Shown in pieces: positions 1-12,242 of a stretch of DNA of 64,000 nt (its first letter is position 1; each line of letters opens with the position of its first letter). A program made the translations under genes and the position numbers. Under the pieces are notes generated by a model that saw only the letters and a program-made list of their open reading frames with translations, was not told the DNA's origin and ran no database searches. The stretch is from Pipra filicauda. Taxonomy: Eukaryota > Chordata > Aves > Passeriformes > Pipridae. Location of the stretch: contig NW_024104894.1 of NCBI RefSeq assembly GCF_003945595.2, positions 62,001-126,000 on the forward strand, read 5' to 3'.

Positions 1-3000
1 AGGAAGCACCAGGTAGAGCAGGGACCGGTGGGAAATGAGTCCTGCACTTGGCTTTTAGGTGCCTGAATTAGTGGCATGCAGGTATAAGGGTAGGGAGGGT
101 GAAGGAATAAGTTTGTTTTAGAGGTGGGGGGACTGTTCCCTCAGACTTGAAGCCCATTTGAAATCAAGTTCCCTTCCATTTGAAGTCACAGAATAACTGG
201 CTCATCACTGTGGGCACTCAGGATGCTTTTTGCTACATCCCAATCCAGTTTCCTTGGATTTCTTTAAAAGATTTACTTATTTCTACTTTTTGTGCAAAGC
301 TCTGCTCTTGGAGGTCATGTTTATGGGTGGTGCTAACTTCTGGTCCTCACTTTCACTACTTATGTGACAAAGTTTTACCTTTTCTTCAGGTTGTGCAGAG
401 TTAATTCAACTGTACTAAAAGAAGTCACTTGTAGGGTCTTGTACTAAAAGAAGTCGCTGCAGACCTTGGACTAAGTGTAGCCCGTTTTATCCTACAACAT
501 TTCTCTTTGTGAGCACTAATTTCTACCTCAGGGAGTTTGGGGTTTTGTCTTGCACCTTTTCCTTGCCCTCCTGACCTTCCTGACAAAACTGGGTGCTGTG
601 CTGCTGTCAAAGCCACAATGAATGAAACGGAGCCGTGGGCCAGACCAACTGAGCCTTTCCTCCCGTTACAGAGTGTTCAAAGCTACCCAAGAAAGGAGAA
701 GTGACTGCCTGACTTGGATGAAAAGCCTTGGCAAGGGGCCTTGAAGAGGCCACTACAGAGAGAACCTGAAAGCCGAGGTTTGAGAGGCGCTCGCAGCTCG
801 GAGTCGGCGCTTCAGAGCAGAGCCACCACACACCCGTGGCCAGGCTTTGTGTGGCTTTGTGCTCAGCCCCAGCCTGATCCCAGCAAACTGTGGAGAGCCA
901 CAACAAGGAGAAGCTGCCTGACCTTGGAGGGCAGGAGGTGGATGCAATAATGAGACCAACCCCGCCCTCAGATCCATCTGTGGCCGCGGGTGGGACGTGC
1001 CCTCAGGGCCCTCACTAAGGACAGGGTGGGGACAGAGCAAAGGTTGGGGAGGCTGTTCTGACTTTGTAGGCCTTCTCTTTGTCTTCTTCCAAAGTTGCAC
1101 AGAGAGCTCAAAGCTCGTTGATGCCCCAAGGCCGAGTGTTGGATCCGACACGTCGGCACAACTCGCTGCCGAGTTGGTTGGAACACTTGGACAGCTTGTC
1201 TTAAACACAAGGCAGAGGTTACTTAAACCTGCACCAGGGTGGGGTTTCAGATCAAATACAACATCAGCACTCCCCTCTGGATGAATTAATACAGAATTAG
1301 AACATTACAGAGCAAGTGGTGTTAATCTAAGGCTTAATTATCTTGTAGGAATTGCCTCCTACTGTTCACTGCAGCAGCATCCAAAGAAACCATGGAATGC
1401 CTTAGTGCCCTGAACATCAGCAAGAGATGAGATGTTTATCTCATGGAATGGGTCACCTTGACTTGGTTTCTCTTTGTGGAGACAGAGCTGTTCAGCATTA
1501 ATTTTATGTTTAGTGTTTGTGCAGCCAGTGATGATTTAGCTCAGGGTTTCCTTCTTGCTGATGTGTTCCTTGAAGCTCAGAGCTGACCTTTAGATTTTTA
1601 TGAGGTTGTCATGTCACAGGAACAACTGGAGGAGGGAACGGGCCTTTGGAGGGAATGCTGAGCTCAGTCCCCAGCACTTGACCAAGGACAGTGTTAGCAG
1701 AAATTATTATTTTATGAAAATACTTCTTATGACCCTCTGGAGCAGTCACTGTATTTTGTGGCATAACTGCCACCAAAATGACTTGTGGAACCTGAGAGCC
1801 AACACCCCTCCCCAGGGCTGTCTTTGGGGCACAGACACCCAGTGACTCTGAAGGGAATGAGGCTGATGGGCCCCACGGGTGCTTTGCCTTTCTCCTGCCT
1901 GGAAGGAACTCAGGGCTTGGATTCCCACTTGGAGCCTCTTGTTTCACAGGAGTGAGGGGGCTCAGTTCTAGATTCAACTTTATCCTGACAGTTGATATTG
2001 TGCCTTTTGCAAGGTTGCAAAGGAGTGAGCACAGAGCAGCAGTGGGTCCAAGTGCAGGGAGGAATCCGTGACCTAAAATCTCTCCTGGGAATTAAAGATG
2101 GCCAAAATCTCCTGAAGTCTTGCCTGAAAACTTGAATGGAAAGAGATTTATAAGGGAGTTTTTTATGTTGAATATCTTCAGGCAGTGATGGGTTAGGAGC
2201 CAGTAAGATAAAAGGCAGTGCAAAGCACTTGGACATTGTTCAGTTTATTTAAAATCCCTCTGTATTTCTGGTGGCACAGGAGCCTGGTCAGTAGTAAACT
2301 GGGAAGAGGATGTTTAAAAGGTGAGTTTCAGTTTATTTAGGCCATCACTTTAACTTCCTTCGCACTGTAAACTTTGAGAGGTGTCTGTATTTCAGTGCTG
2401 GAGTGCAGCTGTGGGTAAATAACCCGGGCTATAAAACAGGAGATGCACTTGGTACAGTGGGATGGGAAACGTGGAGGGGCTTTGGGAGGAACAGCCCGGG
2501 CAAAATCCTGCTTTTAGTCAAAGCAGCACTCAGGGACATTTATGCTCCTCGAACAAAATAACTGAAATTGCTGTGGATTTGCATTGATGGAACAGAGCAA
2601 ATTGGCCCATTATCAGCTCTTCCTTGTGGAAAAGGCACTTTGGGAAAACGACACCGGAGCAGTTTGAGTGCAAACTGGGTCTGAGCTGCCTCAAACTCAG
2701 CCCGCGGGGAGGAAAGCTGCTTCTCACTTCCTTCTCTTTGAAACTTGAAAGCACCTGCAGGGTGTCATGCAGGGGTCTCTTAAAACTCATCAGCAGCTTT
2801 AAAAGAACAAACAAACAAACAAAAAAAAAAAAAGAAAGGGAAGTTTTGGATTTTTTTTTTTTTCCCCAGTGGGGGAGCTGGTTGCCACAGGGTGTTTTGG
2901 AGGACAAAATTTCAAATTATTTCAGGGAGAGATCCTCACAAAAGAACAGCCTCCAGGGCCCAATAAACACAGGGGACAATGGAAATTCTTCTGCCTTGGA

Positions 3001-3842
3001 AAATCTACAAGTCGCTGTTTCCTTGGAAATTGGAAAGAAGGGCTCATCCCTTGTGTTTCCTACGTGTTTCCTGAGTGTCCACCAAGACACAGAAGTGACC
3101 TTGGAATCTCTGGACCTTCAGCCTGGCCCATCACAGCCATCCTTTTGGCTGCCATGAGCAAGAGGCACTGAAATGTTTAAGGAAAAACAGAAGAAAAATG
3201 GGAATTTTGCTCTGCCGGAGCCCAATCCGTGTTTAGAAAATGCTCCGTGGCTTTCAGGCCAAGAGGAAGGTGTAAGGAAATAATTGTAGAACTTATTTTT
3301 CCCGTTATCTGAAGGAAACTTGTGTGTGTTGAGTCAGTGTTTAGTTTTGACTGGGGGAGACACTGAATTATCTTGGAGCTGGAATGTTCTCCTTTGGGGA
3401 ATGGAGGCCACTGGTGACTCTTCCCCAAAACTTCCACTCAAAACCTATTTTTTGCATATCCTTGAGCTTTCAGTGAGTTGGGAGGGGGAGAAGAGGGTGT
3501 GTGGGTTTTGTTTTTTGAGTTCTTTACCTTTTTTTTCCTGTTTTTTTATTGTGGGTTTTTTTTTTCGGAGAAGGCACAAAGGCAGAAACCTTTCCAAATG
3601 CCATTCCTCCCTCAGCCTTCCTCCTGCAGCTCCCTCAGCCCTGCCACAGTGGGAGGATCAGAGGATGAGCACAGCCACGACCCAGCTCCCACAGAACATG
3701 AGCTGAGGTGGAGATTTATTCCTGGGAGAGCCTCCAGATCCCGATTTCCTGCTGTCACTGCCCTGGTGCTGAACAAACTCCTGTTTATATTTTCCGTGGA
3801 TGGCGACAGAGGAGCCTTGGAGGACAAGGAGCAGGGTGGGAG
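1..3842. other. Unique non-coding DNA
   Basis: I see no gene here. Open frames of up to 177 codons exist on both strands, but they overlap one another, have no recognisable domain and show no consistent coding bias. Small internal structure includes GTACTAAAAGAAGTC occurring twice (about 414 and 444), a CAAA/poly-A stretch at 2808-2834 and a T run near 2851-2863. The 770-1200 segment has somewhat more CpG than its surroundings. No CR1 signature was found before 3843. Confidence 0.6.
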
Positions 3843-3903
3843 GTTCCAGGGTGGGATGAGAGGAGCTTCAAGGTCTCTTCCAACCCAAACCATTCCATGT
3901 TTC
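3843..3903 (+). mobile_element. CR1 LINE 3'-end fragment
   Basis: A short 5'-truncated CR1 tail. The string AAGGTCTCTTCCAACCCAAA followed by CCATTCCATG is the plus-strand end of avian CR1 elements. No coding part is present. CR1 copies normally lose their 5' part during reverse transcription, so such tails are expected. Confidence 0.85.
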
Positions 3904-4560
3904 CAGGAAGCAGCAAATCTGTGTTCAGCAGCTTTTCCTGGTGCTCTTGTCCTGTGTTGCCCACACGATGGAATTGGTTTTTAGGTTCTGGAAATACAAA
4001 ATGGGTCCTTCCCAAATAACTTGGATGCCTCCTAATCAGAACTGGAAGGGAATGGCCTGGCTTCAAGGCACTTTGCTGCAAGAGGTTTGCATTCAAAGTG
4101 AAGGTATTATTTATTCCATCCTGGCAATTCCTTGCTCTCCCTGTCCCTGATCCCCTTGGAGCAGGGACGTGAAAACATCGGGATCATCAGGATTGTCTCC
4201 ATTTATTCAGCCTCTATGAGGGCTGATTTAACTTAATAACTCTCCTGTAGCCAACTTGGATAACAGGACAAATATCTGCTTTGCTGAACTGCTGTTATTT
4301 CAGACCATTTGTTTTCATTAACCCATCACTCACTTTTATGTTCCACCTCCTCCCAAAGTTACCGTGGAAATGGATTCCCAGTTCCACTGAAAGCAGCAGC
4401 AAAGCTGCTCTCCCACCCCAGAGCACAGGAGGGGCTCCTCTTGGCACCCTTTAGCTTTTAATTCCTACATCATCCCTCCATTTCTGCACCCCCACGGGCT
4501 TTTTGGTTCGCTTGGAAAGAATGGGGATGGAAAAAGCTGGGAATTGCAGAGTGCAAGTGG
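3904..4560. other. Unique non-coding DNA
   Basis: Nothing recognisable apart from ordinary unique sequence between two CR1 tails. Open frames are short and overlapping. Confidence 0.5.
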
Positions 4561-4849
4561 GCTGGAGAGCCTTTTTGAAGGGCATGGAGGGATAGGACAA
4601 GGGGGGAATGGTCTTAAGTTGCAGGAGGGAAGGATTAGATGAGATGTTGGGAAGAAATTTTTCCCTAGGAGGGGGGGTGGGATGGAATTCCCAGAGAAGC
4701 TGTGGCTGTCCCAGGATCCCTGGGAGTGTCCAAGGCCAGCTTGGAGCAACCTGGGCCAGTGGAAGGTGTCCCTGCCCATGGCAGGGGTGGCACTGGATGG
4801 GCTTTAAGGTCCTTCCAACCCAACCCATTCCATGATTCCATGGGACTGA
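4561..4849 (+). mobile_element. CR1 LINE, 5'-truncated
   Basis: This matches about 290 bp of the CR1 3' region in order: GCTGGAGAGCCTTTTTGAAG (end of the ORF2 coding part), the GGGATAGGACAAGG segment, GAAGAAATTTTTCCC, CAGAGAAGCTGTGGCTG, GGAAGGTGTCCCTGCCCATG, and the terminal CCTTCCAACCCAACCCATTC with two ATTCCATG-like units. The reading frame is broken, so it is a dead copy. Confidence 0.93.
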
Positions 4850-5684
4850 GTCTTGCCTTAGACTCTGATTTGATCCTGATTTCCACAGCCTGAGCATCCC
4901 CAAAATCCCACCTGGAGGTAAGGAAGTCTTGCTGGTGTTTTCATCCTCCTGATCTTTTCCTCCATTTGCTCTGTCCCTGATCCATTGTTTTTATAGAACA
5001 AAAGAAATCAACCCTTGGGAACATCCCTGTTTTAGGACACTCTTCCCATCATTACACCTTTGTCCCCTGTGGTTTTCTCCTGCTGAAATCCAGGGACTGG
5101 GGGAGCCTTTGTGAGGGGGGGGGGAGATGCTGCTTCGAGTCCGAGAATCAAAAGCAGGGAAATCTATAAAAACCTCTTCATTACCATTCTGACAATTTCG
5201 TGATCTTAAAACAGAGAGGAAAGGATGTTACACACAAGGTTTGTGCAGTTTCTGAAAAGAACAACTGTTTTTCCCAGGATTTCACCAGCACTGACAGGTT
5301 TCCCTGAACAATTCGGTGAAGTGACAGTTTTTCAGAGCAAAGAGATTCTTGCCAAGGTCTGATGAGCTCCAAGAAGGAGAAATCTCGAAGTGCTCTGCAG
5401 TTTTTAAAGCAGTTTTAGATCCCATTTTACCATCAGGTGCCATCACCTGGGACAAGGGGATCCCTCCAGGTTGGGCCAAGCTCCTGTTTGCAGAGTGTTC
5501 ATTGATAAACTCTGCAGCAAACCAGGGAAACAGGGATGCCCAAAATGTGGGGGTTGAGCTCAACCAGCAGGAGCTCAGTGCTGGGAGATGAGATGGTCTG
5601 ACAGCCCTTTGGGAGCTGGGGGAAGGAAGGAAGAATTGGTTGGGAATTGTTTTCAATATTCTGTCCCTTTTCATATTTATTTTG
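4850..5684. other. Unique non-coding DNA
   Basis: No gene or known repeat seen. A G(10+) run lies near 5116-5127. A minus-strand open frame enters from the neighbouring purine-rich and 27-bp arrays and ends here. It is open because of the repeats, not because it is a gene. Confidence 0.5.
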
Positions 5685-6441
5685 CCCCTTCTCCCCCTTT
5701 CTCCCTCCTTCTCCTCCTTTTTCCCTCTCTTCTCCCCCTTTCTCTCCTTCCCTCTCCCCTTCCCCCCTTCCTTCTTCCCCTTTTCCCCCTTCTCCTTTTT
5801 CCCCCTTCCCTCTCCTCCTTTACTCCCTTCTTTCTCCCCCTTTCCCCCCTTTCTTTCTCCCCCTTTCCCCCCTTCCTTCTTCCCCTTTCTCCCCTTTTCT
5901 TCTCCCCCTTTCCCCCCTTCCTTCTTCCCCCTCCCCCCTTGTTCTCCCCCTTTTCCCCCTTTCTTTCTCCCCCTTCCCTCTTCCCCTTTCACCCCTTTCC
6001 TTCTTCCCCTTTCCTCCCCTTCCCCCCTTTCCTCCTTCCCTCTTCCCCTTTCCCCCCCTCCTTCTCCTCTCTTTTCCCCCTTCCTTCTTCCCCTTTCCCC
6101 CCTTTTCTTCTCCCCCTTTCCCACCTTCCTTCTTCCCCTTCCCCCCCTCTTCTTTCCCCCTTTCTTTCTCCTCCTTCCTCCCCTCCCTCTCCTCTTTCCT
6201 CCTTCCTTCTCCCCCTTTCCCCCCTTTCCTTCTTCCCCTTCCCTCCTTTCCTTCTCCCCCTTTCCCCCCTTCCTTATCCCTCTTTCCCCCCTTTTCTTCT
6301 TCCCCTTTCCCCCCTTTTCTTCTCCCCTTTTGCCCCCTTCCTTCTCCCCTTTTGTCCCCTTTCTTCTCTCCTTCTTTCCCCCCTTTCCTTCTCCCCCCTT
6401 TCCCCCCTTTCCTTCTCCCCCCTTTTCCCCCTTCTCTTTTT
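5685..6441 (+). repeat. Polypyrimidine tract (homopurine on minus strand)
   Basis: About 757 bp composed almost only of C and T on the plus strand, made of variations on CCTTCTCCCCCTTTCCCCCC. I count roughly six purine interruptions in the whole tract (for example near 5820, 5990, 6123, 6275, 6330 and 6352). The minus strand is therefore a G/A tract. Long open frames here, rich in Pro/Leu/Phe/Ser or Lys/Gly/Glu, are composition artefacts. Tracts of this kind can form triplex (H-DNA) and are often collapsed in assemblies, so the true length may differ. Confidence 0.95.
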
Positions 6442-6491
6442 TATGCCCTTCACTAAGAGATCCCCTCCCTGGCTGCTCTAATTCTGTTGTG

Positions 6492-6788
6492 CCTGATTTC
6501 CATGGAGCAGTTCCACATCCTGATTTCCATGGAGCAGTTCCACATCCTGATTTCCATGGAGCAGCTCCACATCCTGATTTCCATGGAGCAGCTCCATGTC
6601 CTGATTTCCATGGAGCAGCTCCACATCCTGATTTCCATGGAGCAGTTCCACATCCTGATTTCCATGGAGCAGCTCCACATCCTGATTTCCATGGAGCAGC
6701 TCCACATCCTGATTTCCATGGAGCAGTTCCACATCCTGATTTCCATGGAGCAGCTCCATGTCCTGATTTCCATGGAGCAGCTCCATGT
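6492..6788 (+). repeat. 27-bp minisatellite, 11 copies
   Basis: Eleven head-to-tail copies of a 27-bp unit beginning CCTGATTTCCATGGAGCAG and ending in CTCCACAT, TTCCACAT or CTCCATGT. Copies start at 6492 and then every 27 bp, with no length change. Because 27 is a multiple of three and the unit lacks stops in several frames, long repetitive open frames appear on both strands. They are not evidence of a protein. Confidence 0.97.
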
Positions 6789-7520
6789 CCCACCCGAGCT
6801 GTGCTTGACTTTCTCCTACCCCTGAACCTTGTCCCAAATCATCCCTTTAGCTGAAGCAATTCAGTCTAAATTTAAGAATTCCTGTCTGTTGACAGGCAAG
6901 GGAATTTTTCAACAGGTGGGCTCAGACGGGAAGCAGATTCCTGCCAATTGGCTCCGTGGAATCAGGTGGATGAAACATTTCTTGCCTGGGATAGAAGCAG
7001 CTTGTGAGGTTTGAACATCCTTCTGAGCATTCTGCTTCCCAGCTCAGCTCTGCAATCTGTTCCAAACGGGCTCCTTTGAGTCCTTCCCTGCTGGAATGGA
7101 GCCATTCTGTGCAGCTAAAAATCAACATTTCACATGTGCGGGGTGTGGAAGTTTGGGATTGACCTGTCAAAACGTTCACAGGGTGGAAAATACAGGAATT
7201 GCTGCGATGGTTTTGGGGTTGTCAGCTTGGCAGGGGTTTGATGGGAACTGGGTGGACTTCAACAGCCTGGCCTGCTTTGGTTGGAAATAACGGAGCAGAA
7301 GGATTGGGATGGGATTTGCAGGAGTCCAGGGCTTCTTGCAGTGGCTGTGCTGTTTGACAGCAATGGGAATACTGGGGTGACTTGATGGGAATGGATTTAT
7401 CCTCCTTGAAAGGCTCATTTTCCTCTCCTGAGCTGCAGACGGAGCAGATTGACCTCCCTGAGCTGGGGCTGCTGCCTGGGGACTCCTCACCCGGGGGGGT
7501 TGGGAAGTTAAATCCCAGAA
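6789..7520. other. Unique non-coding DNA
   Basis: No gene or recognised repeat. Mostly AT-balanced unique sequence. Confidence 0.5.
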
Positions 7521-7680
7521 ACACGGAATATTCTGGCTTGGGAGGGACCCAAAAGGACCATTGAGTCCAACTCCTGGCCCTGCACACCCAGAATATTCCA
7601 GGTTGGAAGGACCCCCAGGGATCTCGAGCCCAACCCTGGAGGGAATGGTCACAGCCACACCATGATCTGCACCACCTTCT
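7521..7680 (-). mobile_element. Two nested CR1 3' ends
   Basis: Two minus-strand CR1 starts follow each other in the same orientation. One begins near 7521 (GAATATTCTGGCTTGGGAGG, then GAGTCCAACTCCTGGCCCTG). The second begins near 7589 (AGAATATTCCAGGTTGGAAG, then CGAGCCCAACCCTGG). The first is cut after about 65 bp, exactly where the second starts, which suggests that one inserted into or replaced part of the other. Confidence 0.75.
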
Positions 7681-10600
7681 GCCCAAATGTGTGGGTTGGG
7701 AAGAGCTGGGAATGCTCTTGGAGCAGCACTTCTGGACAGGTGTTTCTGCTGGAAGCAGCAAGGAATGTGGCAATGGGAAGGCTTGTTCCAGGTGTGGGTC
7801 CTGTAGTGCACTCACCTTCCTCCTGCCTCGGGAATGAGCCCTGGGATTGCCCATGGACCTGCTCTAGAGGTGAGAAAATCCTGGGAACAGGACCATGATC
7901 CAGGTCTAGCAGTCCAACAGATGGGAATTCCCAGCCAGGAATCAGTTAAAAAGAAATAAAGCCCCCCTAAATACACATCCTGCATTTCCCTCCTGCCCAC
8001 ACCCACACTGACATCCCTGCCAGGGCAAAAATGCCCCCCCTGGGTGCCAGGGCAGGGGCAGCAGCTCCTTTTCCATCTGTTTTTCCAGCTGAACAACAGC
8101 AGCCTGGAAAGACAAAACAGGAGAGGAAAACAGTTTGATTTGTCCCAAACCCCCCCAGGAGATGATGGAAACCTTCGGTGCTGAGAGCCAGCAAGCCCTG
8201 CTGACAAGCTGATGGGAGAAAACTAAGAATAGGAAAGCCCAAATTTGAAATTTGCTGAAATTTGGAGCAATGTTTTTTTTTGGGTTTTGGGTTTTTTTTT
8301 TCTTTTTTTTCTGAGCATATGCCTTTGCTGCCTATTTCTGTGGGGCCTTTTTTCCCCCTCTAACTGCTCCACTGGTGAATTTTGCAGATGGATCTGGGAA
8401 TTGCAGCATGACCTGAGTGAGATTGTTTCGAAGCTCTTGGGCACTTGCAGGTTTTTCTGTCATTGTTGGGACGTGGGGATGCTGAACATTTGTGAAAAGT
8501 GGAGGATTGTGTGAAACCTGGTTTGAGAGCTTTTTTCCTCGGTGTGGTGACTCCTGAGGTTCCCTGGAGAGGATTTCAAGGAGCAGGTGACCCAGCAAAG
8601 GTCAAATCAATTGAGTAATGAATGAACAGGCTGAGAAATTCTTTGGAGGTGCCACTGCCCTTCATAAAATCAAACTTGTTACCCTGAAGGCAACTGAAAG
8701 AAAAAAAAAAAATCCGAAATAAATTGAAAATAGAGAAATCTACAGTGGCAAAATAAGGCTTTTGCTTTAATCCATGGAACCAGTTCTGTGGGAATGTCAT
8801 TTCTCCCCCATCAGTGGAAGTCTGTGAGATATTGAAGGTTTATGAAATATTGTATTCCAGGCTGCTGGAAATTGGATGGAGGGATGGCTGAATGCTCTGA
8901 CTTGTGTTATTGGTTACTTCATAATTCATAAATCATTTGTCAGTTGTTGAGGATCAAATATCCTTCAAAACAGCAAAAAAGGTTGTGCAGTTCATGAATT
9001 ATTCCCTGAAACATTTTCAGACCTTAGTCCCCAGCCTAAAATCAGTTGGGAACTGAGGCTCTACCCTTGGATTCAGCTCCAAGGCCAGAGCAAGTCCAAT
9101 CTGCTGGTTTGCAGAAGGGTTTTTGGGATCTCAGCTTACCAAAAGGATCTCACCTTAAAAAGGATCCCTGTTTTGAGGGCAGGGAGAGAGTGTTGTTGGA
9201 AAATTGAGTATAATTAAAGCATTTCAGGTGCTTGAGCAGCCTCTGGAGTTGTCAGTTTGTGGGATCTCAGGAAAGATCACTGTGGGGTTCAAAGAATTTG
9301 AGGTGAACACGGAATTAAGGGGCTGTTCCTGCCTGGTGTCCCTTTTGGGGTGGGGGGCACTGACCCACCAGGAGTGTGGATCCACCTCAGGAAGTCCTGG
9401 AGCATTGGAGCACTCTCAAAAAGCCTCTCTTTGTGTGGGCTGGGATTCAGCATCTTTTCCAGTCCTCAGGCAGGGATGAGTCTTTCCTTGCATATTTTAT
9501 CCCCTGTTCCCTCTTTGCTCCTCAGGATTCTGAGGAACTCAGTTCCTTCCCTGGGGTGTCACTGGGTGCTTTGAATCCTGACTTTTCACCTTCCCTGTGC
9601 TCCAGGGGAAAAGCAGGATGGCCACAGAGGGATTGGGTTTCTTTGGCTCTCCAGGATGTGCTGCTGGGCTGGCTGTGATGGGCAGGGTGGGGGGCAGCTG
9701 TTGATTTTGAGCAGTGATTTTATTAGAGAGCCCAATCCCTGAGCTAAATTGGGGTGAGAGTTTTATCTCTGAGCCCTGACCCTGCCGGCCCTTGTGATGG
9801 AAACTAAACCCCAAGGGCTCTGCAGGGACAGCAGCAGGTTTTAACAAGGGGATTTAGTGCCTTGCAGGTCACACAGTGACAGCAGGGGGTTGTTGGGACT
9901 TTTTCTTCCCTTGCTCTGAGGTGGAGGGGTGACATTTGGGGCCCCCGGGTGGAGCCATCGATCAGTCAGAGCAGAATCCAGAATGGTTTGGATTAAACGT
10001 GATGGATGAACAAGTCTGGCCTTGGATTAACCTGCCACCTTTGGGGCCCAGCAGCAATGTGGGAGAGATGGATTCCTGGAGCCTGCAGCAGCTGCTGGGC
10101 TGGGGCACTCCAGGAATTCCCAGGAAAACCTGGGACTGGCCGTGCCAAGGTGTCCTCAGTGCCCGGTGCTTGTTCTCCATCCCCTTTGTCCTGTCCAGGA
10201 ATGAAGCTGCTCCAGCCCTCTGGCATTTCAAGCCATGTCCCTTTTCTCCCCCTCCTTTTCTCCCCCCTTTTCCCCGTTTTTCCCTGGATTTGAGGCTTCT
10301 CCTGAGCCTCAGCTGGGGCTGAGCAGGGCCAGTAGGGAGGTGGAAAACACGGATCATCCAGAAACCTAAAGCTGAGACTCTGCTTTCATTTCCATGAAAC
10401 TCTTCTTTCCCACCACATTAGAGAAAGTCCAGTTCCTCCTGGAAAAATCCCACTGAGGGAATCCCGCTGATTCCCCCAAACCTTTGTTATCCTTTTGTGG
10501 GATTGTGATCCGATGCTGCTCCCTAATTGTAGCTGAGCCCAGAAGGATATAAAACATTTCATCTTAGTTAAAAGCAGCAAAATTCTCTGAGAATTCTTCC

Positions 10601-11129
10601 CCCCTCTGTGTACACATTAAACTGCATCAGATCAAAACTTCCTTTAAATGTTTGGGAGCGTAGAGATGTTTTCCCTTTCATCCCAGCCGAGGCTTTTGTT
10701 ATTCCAGGCACTGAATAAATCTGCTCCTGCCCTTAGGAACTTAATTGAATTTTTCCTTTTTGTTGTAAATATGCAAACAGGATTTTTTTTATATATATAT
10801 ATTTTTTTTTTTGCCCATGTTGAAAGTGGAAAACGAAAGAGCAACAGGCCAAATTTGTCACATTTGAAGCAATGTGGCACCTGGGCCCTTCAGCACAATG
10901 ACAGCCCAGTGTCCTGGAGAGAGAAGAGCTGTGGAGGGAGGAGAGGTCGTGACAAGGTCTCCTCTTTGGGGGGATTTATCAAAGGAGATTTGAAATGTGC
11001 AGTTTTATTTCAGTCCGGGCTGTTTTCTGCACCGTCTCCGAAATGGGTCATTGTATTTTATCAGCAAAACACACTGTTGTCGTTGTCCAAAGGATTCTCA
11101 ACAATCAATATTATCTTTTCTGAGGGGAA
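7681..11129. other. Unique non-coding DNA with simple runs
   Basis: No gene seen. The segment contains T-rich runs near 8272-8312, a short C/T-rich stretch at about 10238-10290, a T/TA run at 10780-10812 and an A run at 8700-8712. Open frames reach 161 codons, overlap each other and contain no recognised domain. Confidence 0.5.
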
Positions 11130-11420
11130 ATAATAACATTTTGTGAGTGTCTGGAGTCAAAGTGATTCTCGGTGCTTATCTGCACTTTGTTTTCTCTCAT
11201 CCTGCAGTAAATCCAGTCACTCTTTGCTCGTGGACCAAATTGATCCATAAACATTTCATTACCAGCAAACATGTTGCTCTCCCATCGAGGGTTTTATTTC
11301 TCTGATGTTAATTTGCATCCAAAACCAAACGCAGGGGCGGCAGATAATGAAACCAAAGCTCCTGTTAACAGACAGAAACCTGAAACTGCATTTTCTTCCT
11401 ATTTTTAAAGTAATTTAAAT
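11130..11420. other. Candidate conserved non-coding block
   Basis: An AT-rich, repeat-free block containing TTTGCATCCAAAACC, CAGATAATGAAAC and TTTCATTACCAGC-like strings that resemble transcription-factor site clusters. It lacks the G/C-rich repeat decay of the surroundings. That it is conserved is inference from texture only. Confidence 0.3.
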
Positions 11421-11789
11421 GCACATCAGACCAATCTGCTGCTTCACTTTTGAACCCCACGAATCTTGTATCATTTTTTTTCCTGGTAAATAACCCAGGT
11501 CAGCCTGGAGGGGGGAGGGCTTTGTGCCAGAGGAGCTGAGTTTTATGGATTTCCCTCTGGCAGGAAAGGAAGGGGAGCTTTGATCTCCCAGCCCTCGGGC
11601 AGGTGCCCTCACTACAAAGGTTTGTGTAAGAGGAGCAATCACAACTCCTGCCACAGCTTCAGGAGAAACCCGGGGCCACTGCGGCTTGGGAAGGAGAGGG
11701 CACAGCCCCAGCTGTGTGGGGAGGGACTCTGAGCCAGAGAAATGGTTCCTTCTTAAACTCAGTCCAAGCAGCTCTCAGGGACAGGGGGG

Positions 11790-11880
11790 GAATTGCTGGG
11801 GGGTCTGTGCAGGGCCAGGAGCTGGATGGATGATCCTGGTGGGTCTCTTCCAACTCAGCATATTCCTGGATTCTGTGAAA
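11790..11880 (+). mobile_element. CR1 LINE 3'-end fragment
   Basis: A CR1 tail of the type GGCCAGGAGCTGGATGGATG, then TCCTGGTGGGTCTCTTCCAA, then CTCAGCATATTCCTGGATTC. This subtype carries 'AACTCAGCATATTC' in place of 'AACCCAAACCATTC'. The 53-bp array starts about 45 bp downstream. Confidence 0.8.
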
Positions 11881-11924
11881 CTTCCTTAAACTTGAATATC
11901 TGTCTTGGCCCTGCAGCTCAGAGG

Positions 11925-12242
11925 GGCTGGAAACCCATCCCAACAGCCCTGGCTGCTCCATGGAGGGGACAAGGAGAGGCTGGAAACCCATCCCAACAGC
12001 CCTGGCTGCTCCCTGGAGGAGCCAAACAGGGGCTGGAAACCCATCCCAACAGCCCTGGCTGCTCCCTGGAGGGGACAAGGAGAGGCTGGAAACCCATCCC
12101 AACAGCCCTGGCTGCTCCCCAGAGGAGCCAAACAGGGGCTGGAAACCCATCCCAACAGCCCTGGCTGCTCCATGGAGGGGACAAGGAGAGGCTGGAAACC
12201 CATCCCAACAGCCCTGGCTGCTCCATGGAGGAGCCAAGTAGG
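11925..12242 (+). repeat. 53-bp minisatellite with dimeric order, 6 copies
   Basis: Six copies of a 53-bp unit that begins GGCTGGAAACCCATCCCAAC and continues AGCCCTGGCTGCTCC. Copy ends alternate strictly: copies 1, 3 and 5 end in GAGGGGACAAGGAGA, and copies 2, 4 and 6 end in GAGGAGCCAA(A/G)(C/T)AGG. The effective unit is thus a 106-bp dimer repeated three times. Open frames on both strands follow from the repeat. Confidence 0.95.

Noticed and set aside
5282..6793. 503-codon minus-strand frame and matching long plus-strand frames
   Set aside because: They run through the 27-bp array and the purine tract. The protein is only GAAPWKSG-type repeats and Lys/Gly/Glu runs, with no domain. Length comes from repeat phase and composition.
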